Shown here in pieces: positions 16,886 to 24,381 of a DNA stretch of 64,000 nt (positions within the stretch are counted from its first letter, which is position 1; each line of letters starts with the position of its first letter). This DNA is from Sphingomonas sp. M1-B02. Lineage in GTDB: Bacteria; Pseudomonadota; Alphaproteobacteria; Sphingomonadales; Sphingomonadaceae. The notes under the pieces were generated by a model that searched no databases, was not told the DNA's origin, and saw only the letters and a program-made list of their open reading frames with translations. The DNA is taken from contig NZ_CP110679.1 of NCBI RefSeq assembly GCF_026167525.1, positions 434,001 through 498,000 of the forward strand, in the 5' to 3' direction. Both the position numbers and the translations under genes were made by a program.

Positions 16886-18175
16886 ATGGCAAGCACTACC
16901 GCTCGCGCCGCTGAACACATCGGCCGCCCGCTCGCGATACTCTATCGCGCCCCTGAGTCACTCGTGCCGGATCCACGCAATGCGCGTACGCATCCAAAGC
17001 GACAGATCGAGCAGATCGTAGCATCGATCAGGGAGTTCGGGTTCGCCAATCCGATCCTGGTGGATGAGCACGGCAAACTTATCGCCGGACACGGTCGATT
17101 GCTCGCGGCCAAGGAAATGGCGTTGGGCGAGGTGCCGACCATTGAGCTCGCCGGTCTTAGCGAGCCGCAGAAGCGCGCATTACGGCTTGCAGACAACAAG
17201 ATTGCCCTCGGGGCCGGTTGGGATCTCGAGGTTCTGAAACTCGAGCTCGGCGAACTGGCCGTGCCCGACATGAATATTGACCTGACGCTGACCGGGTTCT
17301 CAACCGGCGAGATCGACGTCATGCTGAACGGCAGGGTCGATCCAGAAGAGGAGATCATTCCTGCGGTGCGAGTGGCTCCGCGCACGCGTCACGGGGACAT
17401 TTGGTTGCTTGGCGAGCACCAGGTGGGATGCGGCGATGGACGCAACTTGGCCTTCCTTCGCGAGATCGTTGGCAGTGACCCGATTGATGCGGCGTTTCTA
17501 GATCCCCCGTATAACGTGAAGATCAACGGACATGCGAATGCCAAAGGCCGGCACCGCGAATTCGCAATGGCTTCGGGCGAGATGACCCAGGGGGCGTTCC
17601 GAACGTTTCTCGCCGAGACCTTGACTGCCTGCGCCGAGGTGTCGCGCAACGGTGCCGTCCACTTCGTATGCATGGACTGGCGGCACATGGACGATGTGTC
17701 AGCAGTGGCTGCCAGCATATACGGCGACCGACTGAATATGTGCGTGTGGAATAAGAGCAATGCCGGAATGGGATCGCTGTACCGTTCGCGTCACGAGCTC
17801 ATATTTGTCTACCGCGTCGGCGAGGCTGCGCATTTTAACGCAGTTGAACTCGGACGCCACGGCCGCAACCGCACCAATGTGTGGGACTATCCCTCCGTCA
17901 ACTCCTTCTCCGGCAGCAGGCGCGCCGACCTTGGGCTCCATCCAACGGTCAAGCCGGTCGCCATGGTTGCCGATGCGATCTGCGACGTAACTAGGCGCGG
18001 TGACCTGGTGCTCGACATCTTTCTCGGATCAGGCACGAGCCTGATCGCCGCTGAGCGTGTCGGGCGTCGGTTCCGCGGTGTCGACATTGATCCAGCTTAT
18101 GTCGATGTGGCGATTGACCGCTGGGTCGGGATGACGGGTGGCACGCCGACGCTCATTTCGAGTGAGGGGCGCTGA
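16886..18175 (+). CDS. ParB/Srx-fused site-specific DNA (adenine) methyltransferase (429 aa)
   Basis: Residues about 15-100 are a ParB-like nuclease-fold domain (ANPILVDEHGKLIAGHGRLL). The methyltransferase part has the catalytic motif AFLDPPYNVK (Asp206 to Tyr209) before the SAM-binding motif DIFLGSGTSLIAAERVGRRF, the order of class beta N6-adenine or N4-cytosine methylases. This two-domain design is common on phage and mobile elements. The start is uncertain: 16886 gives MASTTARAAEH, but 16859 is in frame, and neither has a good ribosome-binding site. It is followed two bases later by the first DUF5681 gene. No restriction endonuclease is adjacent, so it is likely an orphan methylase. Confidence 0.9.
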   Translation: MASTTARAAEHIGRPLAILYRAPESLVPDPRNARTHPKRQIEQIVASIREFGFANPILVDEHGKLIAGHGRLLAAKEMALGEVPTIELAGLSEPQKRALRLADNKIALGAGWDLEVLKLELGELAVPDMNIDLTLTGFSTGEIDVMLNGRVDPEEEIIPAVRVAPRTRHGDIWLLGEHQVGCGDGRNLAFLREIVGSDPIDAAFLDPPYNVKINGHANAKGRHREFAMASGEMTQGAFRTFLAETLTACAEVSRNGAVHFVCMDWRHMDDVSAVAASIYGDRLNMCVWNKSNAGMGSLYRSRHELIFVYRVGEAAHFNAVELGRHGRNRTNVWDYPSVNSFSGSRRADLGLHPTVKPVAMVADAICDVTRRGDLVLDIFLGSGTSLIAAERVGRRFRGVDIDPAYVDVAIDRWVGMTGGTPTLISSEGR

Positions 18176-18177
18176 GC

Positions 18178-18735
18178 ATGGCGCGCGTGCTGCCCCCTGA
18201 ACATGGTCGATTTCAAAAGGGGCAGAGCGGTAATCCGAAGGGGCGTCCGCGCAAACAGCCTATCACCTCTCCTGGTTCTGCCTTCGATATCGTCATCGAC
18301 CGCACCCTAACCGTGATGCAAGCAGGCGTACCGCGCCAAATGACCATCGACGAAGCGCTCGAGCAGAGAACCTACCAGGCCGCGATCGGCGGTGATCGTG
18401 CTGCACAGCGGGAGATTTACCGCATGATCGCGCGGCACGAGAAGGTGGGTCGCGCCAAAAACTCGGTTCGGCGTAAGCCCGTCGAAGTGCTTCACGAGTT
18501 TCCAGATTCCGGTAGCATCGAGTCCGCGCTGCAAATTCTCGGGGTTGCCGCTCCAAATTCGTCACGCCGAGACTGGCCAAGTCCCGAGCGACACCTGTTG
18601 CTGGAGCCTTGGGCGGTGAAGGCGGCGCTGAGGAGGCGGGGGGCAAGAGTGTTGACCAAGCGCGACCTCGATGAGGTTCGGCGCAGCACGCGCGATGCCG
18701 ATTCCATCGTTTGGCCAGAGGCGAGCGAGCCATGA
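18178..18735 (+). CDS. DUF5681 domain protein (185 aa)
   Basis: The N-terminus has the DUF5681 signature GRFQKGQSGNPKGRPRKQP, a basic motif shared by proteins on alphaproteobacterial phages and islands. The rest is predicted helical and charged. It follows the methyltransferase by two bases and overlaps the second DUF5681 gene, so the three form an operon. The family's function is unknown; the Gly/Lys/Arg motif suggests nucleic-acid contact. Confidence 0.85.
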   Translation: MARVLPPEHGRFQKGQSGNPKGRPRKQPITSPGSAFDIVIDRTLTVMQAGVPRQMTIDEALEQRTYQAAIGGDRAAQREIYRMIARHEKVGRAKNSVRRKPVEVLHEFPDSGSIESALQILGVAAPNSSRRDWPSPERHLLLEPWAVKAALRRRGARVLTKRDLDEVRRSTRDADSIVWPEASEP

Positions 18736-19307
18736 GTAACCAGGATGACGGCGGCGATGTCCTACGGAGGGTCGGCTATCGCGAGCCACCGAAGGCCACG
18801 CGGTTCCAGAAGGGCCAGAGCGGCAACCCGAAGGGTCGTCCGCGCGGAAGCGGGAGCCGCGCGCCCCATGACGCCGTGCTGCGGCAGAGGGTCACCATTC
18901 GGGAGGATGGGGTGGAGCGACGCGTCACCGCCGCCGAGGCTTTCCTGCTGCAAATGGCCAAGCGGGGACTGGACGGCGACAGCGCGGCAGCACGGAGTGC
19001 GCTGGCTTCGATCGCAGAAGCGCGCGCCGCACGAGGAGAACTTGGCGGGGAAGAGATACGAGTGATCATCATAAGCCCGGTCACCCCTGGCAGCGTGGAA
19101 CCTGCCACACGCAAGCTCGGCATATCGAAGAAGCTTGATCCTTATCGCTCCTCCACGCGCGGAGTCCTCGAACCGTGGCTAGTCGAGCTAGCGCTCACTC
19201 GACTTGGCGACCGTCGGCTGACGATTCCCGAGCAGCGCGAGGTCCTGCACGCGACCCGAACGCCCAAAAAAATAGAGTGGCCAGCCTGGTGGACGGAACT
19301 GCCCTAG
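18732..19307 (+). CDS. DUF5681 domain protein, second copy (191 aa)
   Basis: The ATG at 18732 overlaps the stop of the previous gene. It carries the same signature, TRFQKGQSGNPKGRPRGSG, after a 24-residue leader, and then a divergent body. The two proteins are thus paralogues by N-terminus but differ beyond it. The region after the stop (19308 on) shows a weak AGGGC/GCCCT hairpin with no T-run. Function unknown. Confidence 0.85.
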   Translation: MSNQDDGGDVLRRVGYREPPKATRFQKGQSGNPKGRPRGSGSRAPHDAVLRQRVTIREDGVERRVTAAEAFLLQMAKRGLDGDSAAARSALASIAEARAARGELGGEEIRVIIISPVTPGSVEPATRKLGISKKLDPYRSSTRGVLEPWLVELALTRLGDRRLTIPEQREVLHATRTPKKIEWPAWWTELP

Positions 19308-19607
19308 GGCTGCTTCGCGCCCTATAGTCAGTCATTCGACGGGCTTGTAGCTGATCCCGAAAGCCGCCATCGGTTGAGGTAGAACTGCTGGACGTACTGG
19401 GTGGAAAGCTGCCTGTCCGCTTTCGGGCGATCATGACCCGCAAACGGACGTTCGTTCATCAAGCGATCAGCGACCGCTTTGCGCCCTAACTGCAGTCATT
19501 GAGCAACGCTTGGCTCGAACCCAAAAGCCGCCATCCGCCGGATCGCGTCATCCTTGTGGATTTCTCGCACGTGCAGCATAGATCGCCACGGCTGCGAGGG
19601 AAAAAAT
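19308..19607. repeat. Gap with degenerate dispersed repeat, first copy
   Basis: No gene is seen. The stretch 19407-19528 shares ordered blocks with 35149-35275: AGCTGCCTGTCCGC (19407 and 35149), GCGCCCTAA (19481 and 35216), then a CATT, CAACGC and CCAAAAGC series. The pieces also include GGACGTTCGTTCAT and TCCGCTTTCGGGC, which recur loosely in other gaps of this window. It looks like an old dispersed intergenic element. The TTG start of nasT at 19608 has GAGGGA at normal spacing inside this gap. Confidence 0.5.
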
Positions 19608-20189
19608 TTGCGCATCGCGATCATCGATGAAAGCGGCCTGCGCGCGACCATCCTTGAGGATGGGCTGCGCGAAGCCGGGTTCGATGATATTGAAGTGGTG
19701 CTGGCGCAGGGCGCATTCGTCGCGCGGCTGGAGCGGATGGCTCCGGATGTGGTGCTGATGAACCTCGGCAATCCAAGTCGTGATTCGCTCGAGGAAATGC
19801 TCGCGGTAAGCCGGGCGCTTGCGCGCCCGATCGCAATGTTCGTCGATCAGTCAGACGATCATATGATCGGCGCAGCGATCGATGCAGGGGTTTCGGCTTA
19901 TGTCGTGGATGGGCTGCGCAAGGAGCGCGTGAAGCCGATCCTCGACCTTGCCATTCGCCGCTTCCATGCTTTTTCCAAGCTTCAGGCGGAACTCGACGAT
20001 GCACGCAGCGAACTTGCCGAGCGCAAGACGATCGATCGCGCCAAGGCCATCCTGATGGAGAGCCGCAAGCTGGGGGAGGCCGAAGCCTATGCCTTGCTGC
20101 GCAGCACCGCGATGAACCAGGGGCGCAGGATCGCCGACGTTGCCGAGGCATTGATCACCGCGGCCGGACTGCTGGGAGGCACGGGATGA
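19608..20189 (+). CDS. nasT: NasT: nitrate-responsive antiterminator with receiver-like and ANTAR domains (193 aa)
   Basis: A TTG start at 19608 with GAGGGA upstream gives MRIAIIDESGLR, the natural receiver start. Residues 1-120 form a receiver-like domain lacking the standard phosphorylated Asp context (VLMNLGNPSRD). Residues about 130-190 are an ANTAR RNA-binding domain (ERKTIDRAKAILMESRKLGE, LLRSTAMNQGRRIADVAEAL). NasT binds paired hexaloop hairpins in leader RNAs and prevents termination, unless held by NasS when nitrate is absent. The gene overlaps nasS (ATGA at 20186). Two matching leaders lie downstream in this operon. Confidence 0.93.
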   Translation: MRIAIIDESGLRATILEDGLREAGFDDIEVVLAQGAFVARLERMAPDVVLMNLGNPSRDSLEEMLAVSRALARPIAMFVDQSDDHMIGAAIDAGVSAYVVDGLRKERVKPILDLAIRRFHAFSKLQAELDDARSELAERKTIDRAKAILMESRKLGEAEAYALLRSTAMNQGRRIADVAEALITAAGLLGGTG

Positions 20190-21403
20190 CGCCGCTTTCG
20201 ATCGCTTTCCTCCCGCTTACCGACAGCGCACCGATCCTGGTCGCCGCCGAACTTGGCTTTGCCGAGGCGGAGGGGCTGGCGCTCTCGCTGGTTCGCGACA
20301 CGAGCTGGGCGACGGTGCGCGATCGGCTGGTCTATGGCCAGGTGCAGGCGGCGCATCTGCTCGCGCCGCTGGCGGTCGCGGTCACGCTCGGTCTCAGCCA
20401 GACGCCGTGCGCAGTCGCCGCGCCGTTCAAGCTTAACGATAATGGTAATGCGCTGACGCTGTCTTCGGAATTCGCCGCGGCACTCGATCCCGTGCCGCGC
20501 AACCGGATCGACGATCCCGTCGCCACCGCGCATGATTTCGCGGCTGCGATCGGGCTGCATCGGCGCAAGCCGGTGATCGGCATCGTCCACCGCTTTTCCA
20601 GCCACGCGCTGATGCTGCGTTACTGGCTGGGATTTGCCGGCGTGGACCCCGATCGCGACGTCACGTTGCGCGTGCTGCCGCCCTCACTGATGACCGAGGC
20701 GCTGCGCGCGGGCGAGATTGACGGCTTCATCGCCGGCGAGCCGTGGAGCAGCGTTGCGGTGCACGAAGGGCTGGGCGAAATCGCCGCGGCGGGGGCGACG
20801 ATCTGGCGGCGCGGGGTCGAAAAGGTTCTGGCGACCCGCGCCGACTGGGCCGAGAGCAATCCCGGAACGCTCGACCGACTGGTCCGCGCGCTCGCCCGAT
20901 CGGCCGCGTGGTGCGACGATCCGGCCAATCGTGATGCGCTGGCGGAATTGCTCGCGCGACCGCATCATGTCGGCCAGCCCGCAGCGCTGATCGCACAGGC
21001 GCTTTCGGGGCGACTGCCGTTGCGACAGGGCAGTGAGCCAATTCAGATCGCCGATTTCTTGGTGTTCCACCGCGGCGCAGCGAACTTCCCCTGGCGCAGC
21101 CAGGCCTTGTGGATTTACTCGCAATTCCTGCGCTGGGGAATGACCGGGGCAAGCCCCGCCTCGGAGCGTGCTGCGGCCAATGTATTCCGCTCGGACCTGT
21201 ACCGGCGGGCGCTTGCCGGGGAGGCGACGCCGATGCCGGGTGCCAGCATGAAGGTGGAGGGGGCGTTGGGCGAGCCGCTGAGCGCGGGCAGCCATCGGGG
21301 CAGCTTAACCCTTGCACCGGATCGCTTTTTCGACGGGCGCAGCTTCGATCCGGAGGCGATTTCGGCTTATATAAACGCGCTGGAAGCCGGCCAGAAGCGT
21401 TGA
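20186..21403 (+). CDS. nasS: NasS: nitrate sensor of the NrtA family, cytoplasmic (405 aa)
   Basis: The sequence is a periplasmic-binding-protein-type nitrate binder (MTPLSIAFLPLTDSAPILVA, GEIDGFIAGEPWSSVAV) without a signal peptide, the usual form of NasS. In NasST systems NasS sequesters NasT until nitrate binds. It is coupled to nasT by an ATGA overlap. The 200-bp gap downstream holds the leader for the transporter. Confidence 0.93.
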   Translation: MTPLSIAFLPLTDSAPILVAAELGFAEAEGLALSLVRDTSWATVRDRLVYGQVQAAHLLAPLAVAVTLGLSQTPCAVAAPFKLNDNGNALTLSSEFAAALDPVPRNRIDDPVATAHDFAAAIGLHRRKPVIGIVHRFSSHALMLRYWLGFAGVDPDRDVTLRVLPPSLMTEALRAGEIDGFIAGEPWSSVAVHEGLGEIAAAGATIWRRGVEKVLATRADWAESNPGTLDRLVRALARSAAWCDDPANRDALAELLARPHHVGQPAALIAQALSGRLPLRQGSEPIQIADFLVFHRGAANFPWRSQALWIYSQFLRWGMTGASPASERAAANVFRSDLYRRALAGEATPMPGASMKVEGALGEPLSAGSHRGSLTLAPDRFFDGRSFDPEAISAYINALEAGQKR

Positions 21404-21448
21404 TTATTTTGCACTTGCGAAGGGCGCGCAATCCGCGCAACCTATAGG

Positions 21449-21500
21449 GGTCGCCCAGGGACGGGGTGGCGTCACCGGAAGTGCCTGCCAAGGACGGCGG
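21449..21500 (+). ncRNA. ANTAR-type two-hairpin leader element upstream of the nitrate transporter
   Basis: Two short hairpins with six-base loops stand in series. The first has loop AGGGAC at 21457-21462 on a CGCCC/GGGG-type stem with one bulge. The second has loop AAGGAC at 21490-21495 on CTGCC/GGCGG. Both loops have A at position 1 and G at position 4, the feature ANTAR proteins recognise. A terminator follows at 21522-21574. This fits control by NasT. Confidence 0.75.
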
Positions 21501-21521
21501 GTGTTTTCATCAGACGACAGC

Positions 21522-21574
21522 AAAGCCGCTGTCCGATCACCGCTTTCGGGCGGCGGATCGGAGGCGGCTTTTTT
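21522..21574 (+). terminator. Intrinsic terminator in the transporter leader, likely NasT-controlled attenuator
   Basis: AAAGCCGC (21522-21529) plus TCCGATC (21532-21538) pair with GATCGGA (21556-21562) plus GCGGCTTT (21564-21571), followed by six T (21569-21574). It lies 30 bp before the transporter start, so it is an attenuator, not a gene end. Confidence 0.82.
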
Positions 21575-21604
21575 CGTGCCTGCGCGGCACCGGGGAGCGC
21601 GACG

Positions 21605-22885
21605 ATGAAGATTGCAGACGTTATGCGGGACGGATTCGCTTATGCCGGTGGGGGCGCGGATGTCGATCCGAAGCCCGTGCGGGCGAAATCGGCATTCTGG
21701 AGCAGCGGGCACACGCCGACGCTTATCGCGGCATTCCTCTATTTCGACCTGGCCTTCATGGTCTGGGTGCTGCTCGGGCCGCTTGCGCCCGACATTGCCG
21801 CCACGTTGCAGCTCAGCGCAGCCGAAAAGGGGTTGATGGTGGCGACGCCGACGCTGGCCGGGGCGATCCTGCGGGTGGTCAACGGGCTGCTGGTCGATCG
21901 CATCGGGCCGAAGCGTTCGGGCGCGATCAGCCAGATGATCGTGATCGGCGGGCTGCTTTCGGCCTGGACGCTGGGGGTGAACAGCTTCGGCGGAACGCTG
22001 GTGCTGGGCGTCATCCTCGGCTTTGCCGGCGCGAGCTTTGCGATCGCGCTGCCGCTGGCCAGCCGCTGGTATCCGCCCGAGCATCAGGGCAAGGCGATGG
22101 GACTGGCGGGCATGGGCAATTCGGGAACGGTGTTCGCCGCCTTGTTCGCCCCGACGCTGGCCAAGATGTTTGGCTGGAACGCGGTTCTGGGCCTGGCGTG
22201 CACTCCGCTCTCGATCGTCTTCGTCGCCTATATGCTGCTTGCCAAGGATGCGCCGGGGGCGCCCGCGCCCAAGCGGCTAGTCGCCTATTTCGAACCGCTC
22301 AAGCGCGCCGATGCCTGGTGGTTCATGGCTTTCTATGCGGTTACTTTCGGCGGGTTCGTCGGGCTGGCTGCATCGCTCACCATCTATTTCACCGATCGCT
22401 TCGGGCTCAGCACGATCACAGCCGGATATTGCACCGCAGGCTGCGTCTTCGCCGGATCGCTGGTGCGACCGATGGGGGGCGCTCTCGCCGATGCGATCGG
22501 CGGGGTGAAGACGCTGGGCGCGGTGTTCATCGTGGCTGCGTTCGCACTCGCCGGAGTGAGCGGCGCGGCGACGGTATCGAGTGCCCTGGCGCTGTTCGTG
22601 CTCGCTATGTTGGCGTTGGGTGCGGGCAATGGCGCGGTGTTCCAGCTGGTGCCGCAACGCTTTTCAAGCGAGATCGGGGTGATGACCGGGCTGGTCGGCA
22701 TGGCGGGCGGCGTCGGAGGCTTCTACCTCGCTTCGTCGCTGGGGATCGCGAAGCAGTTGACGGGCAGCTATCAGGCGGGGTTCCTGATCTTCGCCGGGCT
22801 CGCACTGGTCGCCTTTGCCGGGCTGGCACTGGTGAAGACGCGGTGGCGGAACAGCTGGGCTGCGGCGGAAGGCGTGCGGATCTGA
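21605..22885 (+). CDS. narK: NarK/NasA-type nitrate/nitrite MFS transporter (426 aa)
   Basis: About twelve hydrophobic segments form a major facilitator protein. Nitrate-porter signatures are visible, including LGAGNGAVFQLVPQRF and GMAGGVGGFYLASSLG, and a first-half GFAGASFAIALPLASRWYPP. It imports nitrate across the inner membrane. The position just after nasST and before nirB fixes its role in assimilation. Expression should depend on readthrough of the attenuator upstream. Confidence 0.93.
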   Translation: MKIADVMRDGFAYAGGGADVDPKPVRAKSAFWSSGHTPTLIAAFLYFDLAFMVWVLLGPLAPDIAATLQLSAAEKGLMVATPTLAGAILRVVNGLLVDRIGPKRSGAISQMIVIGGLLSAWTLGVNSFGGTLVLGVILGFAGASFAIALPLASRWYPPEHQGKAMGLAGMGNSGTVFAALFAPTLAKMFGWNAVLGLACTPLSIVFVAYMLLAKDAPGAPAPKRLVAYFEPLKRADAWWFMAFYAVTFGGFVGLAASLTIYFTDRFGLSTITAGYCTAGCVFAGSLVRPMGGALADAIGGVKTLGAVFIVAAFALAGVSGAATVSSALALFVLAMLALGAGNGAVFQLVPQRFSSEIGVMTGLVGMAGGVGGFYLASSLGIAKQLTGSYQAGFLIFAGLALVAFAGLALVKTRWRNSWAAAEGVRI

Positions 22886-22889
22886 GCTG

Positions 22890-22922
22890 AGGCCGGGGCG
22901 GAGCCATGCTCCGCCCCGGCCT
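22890..22922 (+). other. Perfect 15-bp hairpin between transporter and porin genes
   Basis: AGGCCGGGGCGGAGC (22890-22904) and GCTCCGCCCCGGCCT (22908-22922) form a perfect inverted repeat around a CAT loop. There is no T-run, so it may be an mRNA-stabilising or partial termination hairpin that tunes expression of the two genes. Confidence 0.7.
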
Positions 22923-22938
22923 GATCGGGGGAAATTCG

Positions 22939-24144
22939 ATGAAACTTGCAATAGCAACGGTGGCCCTCGCGGCCACCGCAGGGCCCGCTTGTGCCCAGGC
23001 GATTATTTTGAAGCCGCTGATCGAAGCGCGATTGCGCGGCGAGTTGGTGGATCAGGCGGGGCTGGCCGATACAGCCGAGGCGGTGACCATGCGCGTGCGC
23101 GCGGGCGTTTCGGCGACCCGCGGCGGGTTTGGCGCGCTGGTGGAGGTGCAGGGAAATCTTGCAGTAGCCGACGCCTATTTCGACGGGCTTGAAGGCCCGG
23201 CGACGCGGCCCTTGATCGCCGATCCGCAGAGCATTGCACTCTATCGCGCGCAGATCCACTATCGCGACGAGGCGCTGGCGGTGACGGCGGGCCGGCAGCG
23301 GATCGCGCTGGACGACGAACGATTCGTCGGCGCGATCGGCTTTCGCCAGAACGGGCAGACCTTCGACGCGATACGGTTCGAATGGCGCCCGGCGCCGCGG
23401 GTCAGAGCCGATCTGAGCTATGCCTGGGCCGTCCGCACCATCTGGGGCATCGACGGCGCCGGGGCTCGTCCCCGGGCGATCTCGGGCGACAATATCTTCG
23501 CCACGCTGAGCTATGCGACGCCCGCGGCCACCCTCAGCGGGTTCGCCTATCTGATCGATCAGGACGAGGCCGCGGTGCAGGGATATCGGCTTTCCAGCCA
23601 GACCTATGGCGTTCGGCTGGCGGGGGTCCGGTTGATCGGCAAGGCGGCGTCCCTGTCCTATCAGGCGAGCTGGGCGAGCCAGTCGGACTATCGCCGCAAT
23701 CCGAACCGCTATCGCGCGGCTTATTATCTGCTGGATGCGGGGCTTACCGTGTCCCGGGCCAGGCTGGGCGTGGGATATGAAGTGCTCGGCGCTGCCGAGG
23801 GCGCGGCGTTGACATCCTTCCAGACGCCCCTCGCCACCGGGTTCAAGTTCAAAGGCTGGGCCGACAATTTCCTGACCACGCCGCCGGAGGGTATCCACGA
23901 TCTTTACGGCACGTTCGGATATGGCGCGAAGCGCTTTGGCCCGTTCACGGGCGTGTCGCTGCAGGCGGCCTATCACCGGTTTGACAGCGACCGGCTGGCG
24001 CGGCGCTATGGCAGCGAGGTCGACCTGCTCGCGAGCGGAAAGCTGGGCAAATACACCCTCGCGCTGCGCTATGCCCGGTATGACGCGGATCGATTTGCAA
24101 CCGACACCCGCAAGGCGTGGGTACAACTCGACTGGGCATTTTGA
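22939..24144 (+). CDS. Outer-membrane beta-barrel porin of the alginate-export type (401 aa)
   Basis: The start at 22939 (MKLAIATVALAATAGPACAQ) gives a clear signal peptide; GGGGGAA lies five bases upstream. The body alternates short polar and hydrophobic strands rich in Tyr and Arg, and ends in Phe (WVQLDWAF), as outer-membrane barrels do. The pattern (LYRAQIHYRDEALAVTAGRQ, RIALDDERFVG) resembles the alginate_exp family, which is often found in sphingomonad nitrate operons. It probably helps nitrate or nitrite cross the outer membrane. Confidence 0.85.
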   Translation: MKLAIATVALAATAGPACAQAIILKPLIEARLRGELVDQAGLADTAEAVTMRVRAGVSATRGGFGALVEVQGNLAVADAYFDGLEGPATRPLIADPQSIALYRAQIHYRDEALAVTAGRQRIALDDERFVGAIGFRQNGQTFDAIRFEWRPAPRVRADLSYAWAVRTIWGIDGAGARPRAISGDNIFATLSYATPAATLSGFAYLIDQDEAAVQGYRLSSQTYGVRLAGVRLIGKAASLSYQASWASQSDYRRNPNRYRAAYYLLDAGLTVSRARLGVGYEVLGAAEGAALTSFQTPLATGFKFKGWADNFLTTPPEGIHDLYGTFGYGAKRFGPFTGVSLQAAYHRFDSDRLARRYGSEVDLLASGKLGKYTLALRYARYDADRFATDTRKAWVQLDWAF

Positions 24145-24243
24145 CCGCCATGCTGCGGCGCAAAAATAACGCTTGAACCGCGGCGCATGTCTGCGCATCA
24201 TGCAGACGTCGGGCAATGCTGCCCGGACAGGACATAGCCGCCG

Positions 24244-24285
24244 CTTCCAGGGACGGGAGACGGGGGTGCATCGACCGGACGCTGC
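24244..24285 (+). ncRNA. ANTAR-type two-hairpin leader element upstream of nirB
   Basis: Hairpin one has stem CTTCC/GGGAG around loop AGGGAC (24249-24254). Hairpin two has stem GCATCG/CGCTGC with one T-C mismatch around loop ACCGGA (24274-24279). Both loops have A first and G fourth. The first loop is the same AGGGAC as in the transporter leader. A terminator follows 25 bases on, so this is a second probable NasT target. Confidence 0.75.
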
Positions 24286-24309
24286 GAGGCTCCGGTCAGG
24301 GTGATTGGC

Positions 24310-24361
24310 AAAGCCGCCATGCGGGCATCTTCTTCGGAAGGTGCTCCGCATGGCGGCTTTT
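24310..24361 (+). terminator. Attenuator terminator in the nirB leader
   Basis: AAAGCCGCCATGCGG (24310-24324) is perfectly complementary to CCGCATGGCGGCTTT (24346-24360); four T (24358-24361) end the element. It lies 20 bp before the nirB start. The outer arms AAAGCCGC/GCGGCTTT are the same as in the transporter leader, which suggests the two leaders share an origin. Confidence 0.8.
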
Positions 24362-24381
24362 CGCGTTTCGGAGCAAGCGAG

